From NCBI GenBank assembly GCA_018302725.1, contig JAGVZJ010000024.1:1-31069 (forward strand): a stretch of DNA of 31,069 bases. The letters are read 5' to 3'. Of the stretch, positions 29,882 to 31,069 are shown piece after piece. Position 1 is the first letter of the stretch; each line of letters begins with the position of its first letter. The notes beneath the pieces were generated by a model. The model made no database searches, had not been told where the DNA came from, and worked only from the letters and a program-made list of their open reading frames with translations. The position numbers were made by a program, and so were the translations under genes. The stretch comes from Candidatus Woesearchaeota archaeon (lineage in GTDB: Archaea; Nanobdellota; Nanobdellia; SCGC-AAA011-G17; GW2011-AR20).

Positions 29882-30813
29882 TTTGTTAAGTATTCAAATA
29901 CCTCATCTAATGGTGGCTTATGCAGCCCTATCTCGATTAGTTCTTCATCTTCTTTGTCTATAACTGTTAAAAGGGCTTTCATGACTTTTTCTGCATCTTG
30001 GGCGTAAACTATTAGTTTGTTTCCAACTTTTCTGATTCCCTCTATATCTTTATCTCCTCGGATGTACTCCACAATGCTTTTGTAATTCCCCGGGCTTGTG
30101 ACTATATGAATCTCTTTTGTTCCTGAGAAAATATCTTCCAGTTCATCTACTGTCCCCTGTTTTATTATTGTGTTTTCATGCAGGATTGCAACCCTATCAC
30201 AGATTACTTCCACCTCTCCTAAGAGATGAGTAGTGAGAATAATTGTGGTTTCTTCTTCTTTGTTGATTTTTTTTAACAGATCAAGAATTTCTCTTCTTAG
30301 TGCAGGATCCAAGTCTTGTGTTGGTTCATCTAAAACTACTATTTTAGGATCGTGGATTAATGAACATGCTATATCTAATCTTTTTTGCATCCCAGCGGAG
30401 AGGTTTCCTGCAACCACATTTTCTTTTTTTCCTAGTTCCACTAATGATAACAGTTTTGAAATTCTCTTTTTTATATAATCACTGTTTTTGTTATACATCT
30501 TCCCAAAATAAGTCAGGTTTTCTTCAACAGTTAAAGTAGGATAGAATGATCCTTCCTGCGCAGCAAAGCCAAATTGTTTTCTAACTTCAAACAAATCATA
30601 GTTTATGTCTCTGGATTGGAAAGTGATATTTCCTTTGTCAGGATGGATAAATCCTATCAAAATGTTTAGCAGGGTAGTTTTACCTGAACCTGACTTCCCT
30701 AAAATTCCAAAGATTTCTCCGTAAGGGATTGATAAGTTGAGATTGTTAAGAACTATATTTTTTCCAAATGTTTTTGAAACACCCTTTATTTCAATGAACG
30801 GCGCTCTTGGCAT
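29878..30813 (-). CDS. ABC transporter ATP-binding protein
   Basis: The 311-residue product powers the adjacent permease. Walker A GKSGSGKTT, the Q-loop in FAAQEGSFYPTLTVEENL, signature LSAGMQKRLDIA (a variant of LSGGQ), Walker B VVLDEPTQDLDP and switch His in LTTHLLGEVE are all present. The C-terminal ~80 residues form the regulatory extension common in ABC-2 exporters. A minus-strand TATA-like TTTATAAATAAA (30831-30842) is centred about 25 bp upstream of the ATG, suggesting leaderless transcription. It is divergent from the presenilin-like gene. Its stop is TGA. Confidence 0.94.
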   Translation of the reverse strand: MPRAPFIEIKGVSKTFGKNIVLNNLNLSIPYGEIFGILGKSGSGKTTLLNILIGFIHPDKGNITFQSRDINYDLFEVRKQFGFAAQEGSFYPTLTVEENLTYFGKMYNKNSDYIKKRISKLLSLVELGKKENVVAGNLSAGMQKRLDIACSLIHDPKIVVLDEPTQDLDPALRREILDLLKKINKEEETTIILTTHLLGEVEVICDRVAILHENTIIKQGTVDELEDIFSGTKEIHIVTSPGNYKSIVEYIRGDKDIEGIRKVGNKLIVYAQDAEKVMKALLTVIDKEDEELIEIGLHKPPLDEVFEYLTK

Positions 30814-30884
30814 AGCAGTAGTAAACTTAATTTATTTATAAACTATTTGGAAATATTAATATAATAGAAACATTTTGGATGATT
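30814..30884. promoter_or_regulatory. Divergent promoter of ABC exporter and presenilin-like gene
   Basis: The minus-strand TATA is at 30831-30842. The plus-strand candidate is AATATTAATATAA at 30852-30864, centred about 25-30 bp upstream of the ATG at 30885. Both promoters give leaderless or nearly leaderless transcripts. Confidence 0.45.
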
Positions 30885-31069
30885 ATGAAGCATACATTAA
30901 GAATAACCGTTTTATTGGTTTTGCTTTTTTTGATTGCTCATTTTCTTGGGTTAATTATACTTAATGAGTATACTACAGAACAATTACCTTTAGGGCTAGA
31001 ACCACCTGAAATTGAAGAGACTACAAGCTTTATCCCTGTTTTTGTGGGCATAATAATTGCGACTTTGTT
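30885..31069 (+). CDS. Presenilin-like intramembrane aspartyl protease, partial
   Basis: Only the first 61 residues fall in the window. They show a N-terminal transmembrane helix (ITVLLVLLFLIAHFLGLIIL), a short extracellular loop with PLGLEPPEIEETTSF, and the start of a second helix (IPVFVGIIIATL). The GxEPPExxExxSF pattern after the first helix is typical of archaeal presenilin-family (A22) proteases. The catalytic YD and GxGD motifs lie beyond the window end, so the assignment rests on N-terminal pattern only. An ATG two codons upstream (30879) is an equally possible start. Confidence 0.6.
   Translation, partial: MKHTLRITVLLVLLFLIAHFLGLIILNEYTTEQLPLGLEPPEIEETTSFIPVFVGIIIATL

Overview
This AT-rich window looks like a chromosomal segment of a DPANN archaeon, most likely a Woesearchaeota/Pacearchaeota-type lineage. 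The lineage is inferred from gene content, without a database comparison. Archaea-specific translation genes are present: L7Ae, S28e, L24e, S6e, aIF5B and aIF2-gamma. Most promoters are archaeal TATA boxes centred about 24-30 bp upstream of the start codon, which suggests leaderless transcripts. The bacterial-type GrpE/DnaK/DnaJ set and DNA gyrase are also present, as is common in such archaea.

Layout. 1-2525: a partial minus-strand gene at the edge, a two-helix membrane protein, a small basic protein, and a minus-strand pair made of a secreted coiled-coil protein and a tiny lipoprotein. 2657-3974: a compact operon L7Ae - S28e - L24e - nucleoside diphosphate kinase. 4014-9599: a helical protein of unknown function, then a winged-helix regulator divergent from a chaperone operon DUF3467 protein - grpE - dnaK - AbrB-like protein - dnaJ. 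The TATA box of that operon lies inside an inverted repeat, so the regulator is a good candidate for its controller. 9596-9984: two tandem paralogous acidic microproteins of 48 and 47 aa. 10060-12405: an AbrB-PhoU protein and an APH-fold kinase-like protein. 12485-14645: aIF5B and S6e. 14710-18295: a surface lipoprotein subtilase (dockerin-like, Cys-rich, prodomain, S8 catalytic domain) overlapping a second lipoprotein that carries the same Cys-rich module. 18517-25701: gyrB - small protein - gyrA, with each gyrase gene holding an intein at an active-site motif. 25776-28261: a PH-domain membrane protein, a site-2-protease-like membrane peptidase and aIF2-gamma. 28400-30813: an ABC exporter pair. 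30885-end: the start of a presenilin-like membrane protein.

The strongest oddity is an in-frame TGA in the gyrA intein, at the position where its homing endonuclease should have a glycine (LLLRF-Gly-ID). It splits gyrA into two same-frame pieces. It may be a base error, a real nonsense mutation, or a step towards a split, trans-splicing gyrase. The most novel-looking items are the twin acidic microproteins, the Cys-rich module shared by a protease and its neighbour, and the putative chaperone operator with its regulator. I found no rRNA, tRNA, CRISPR array or insertion sequence.
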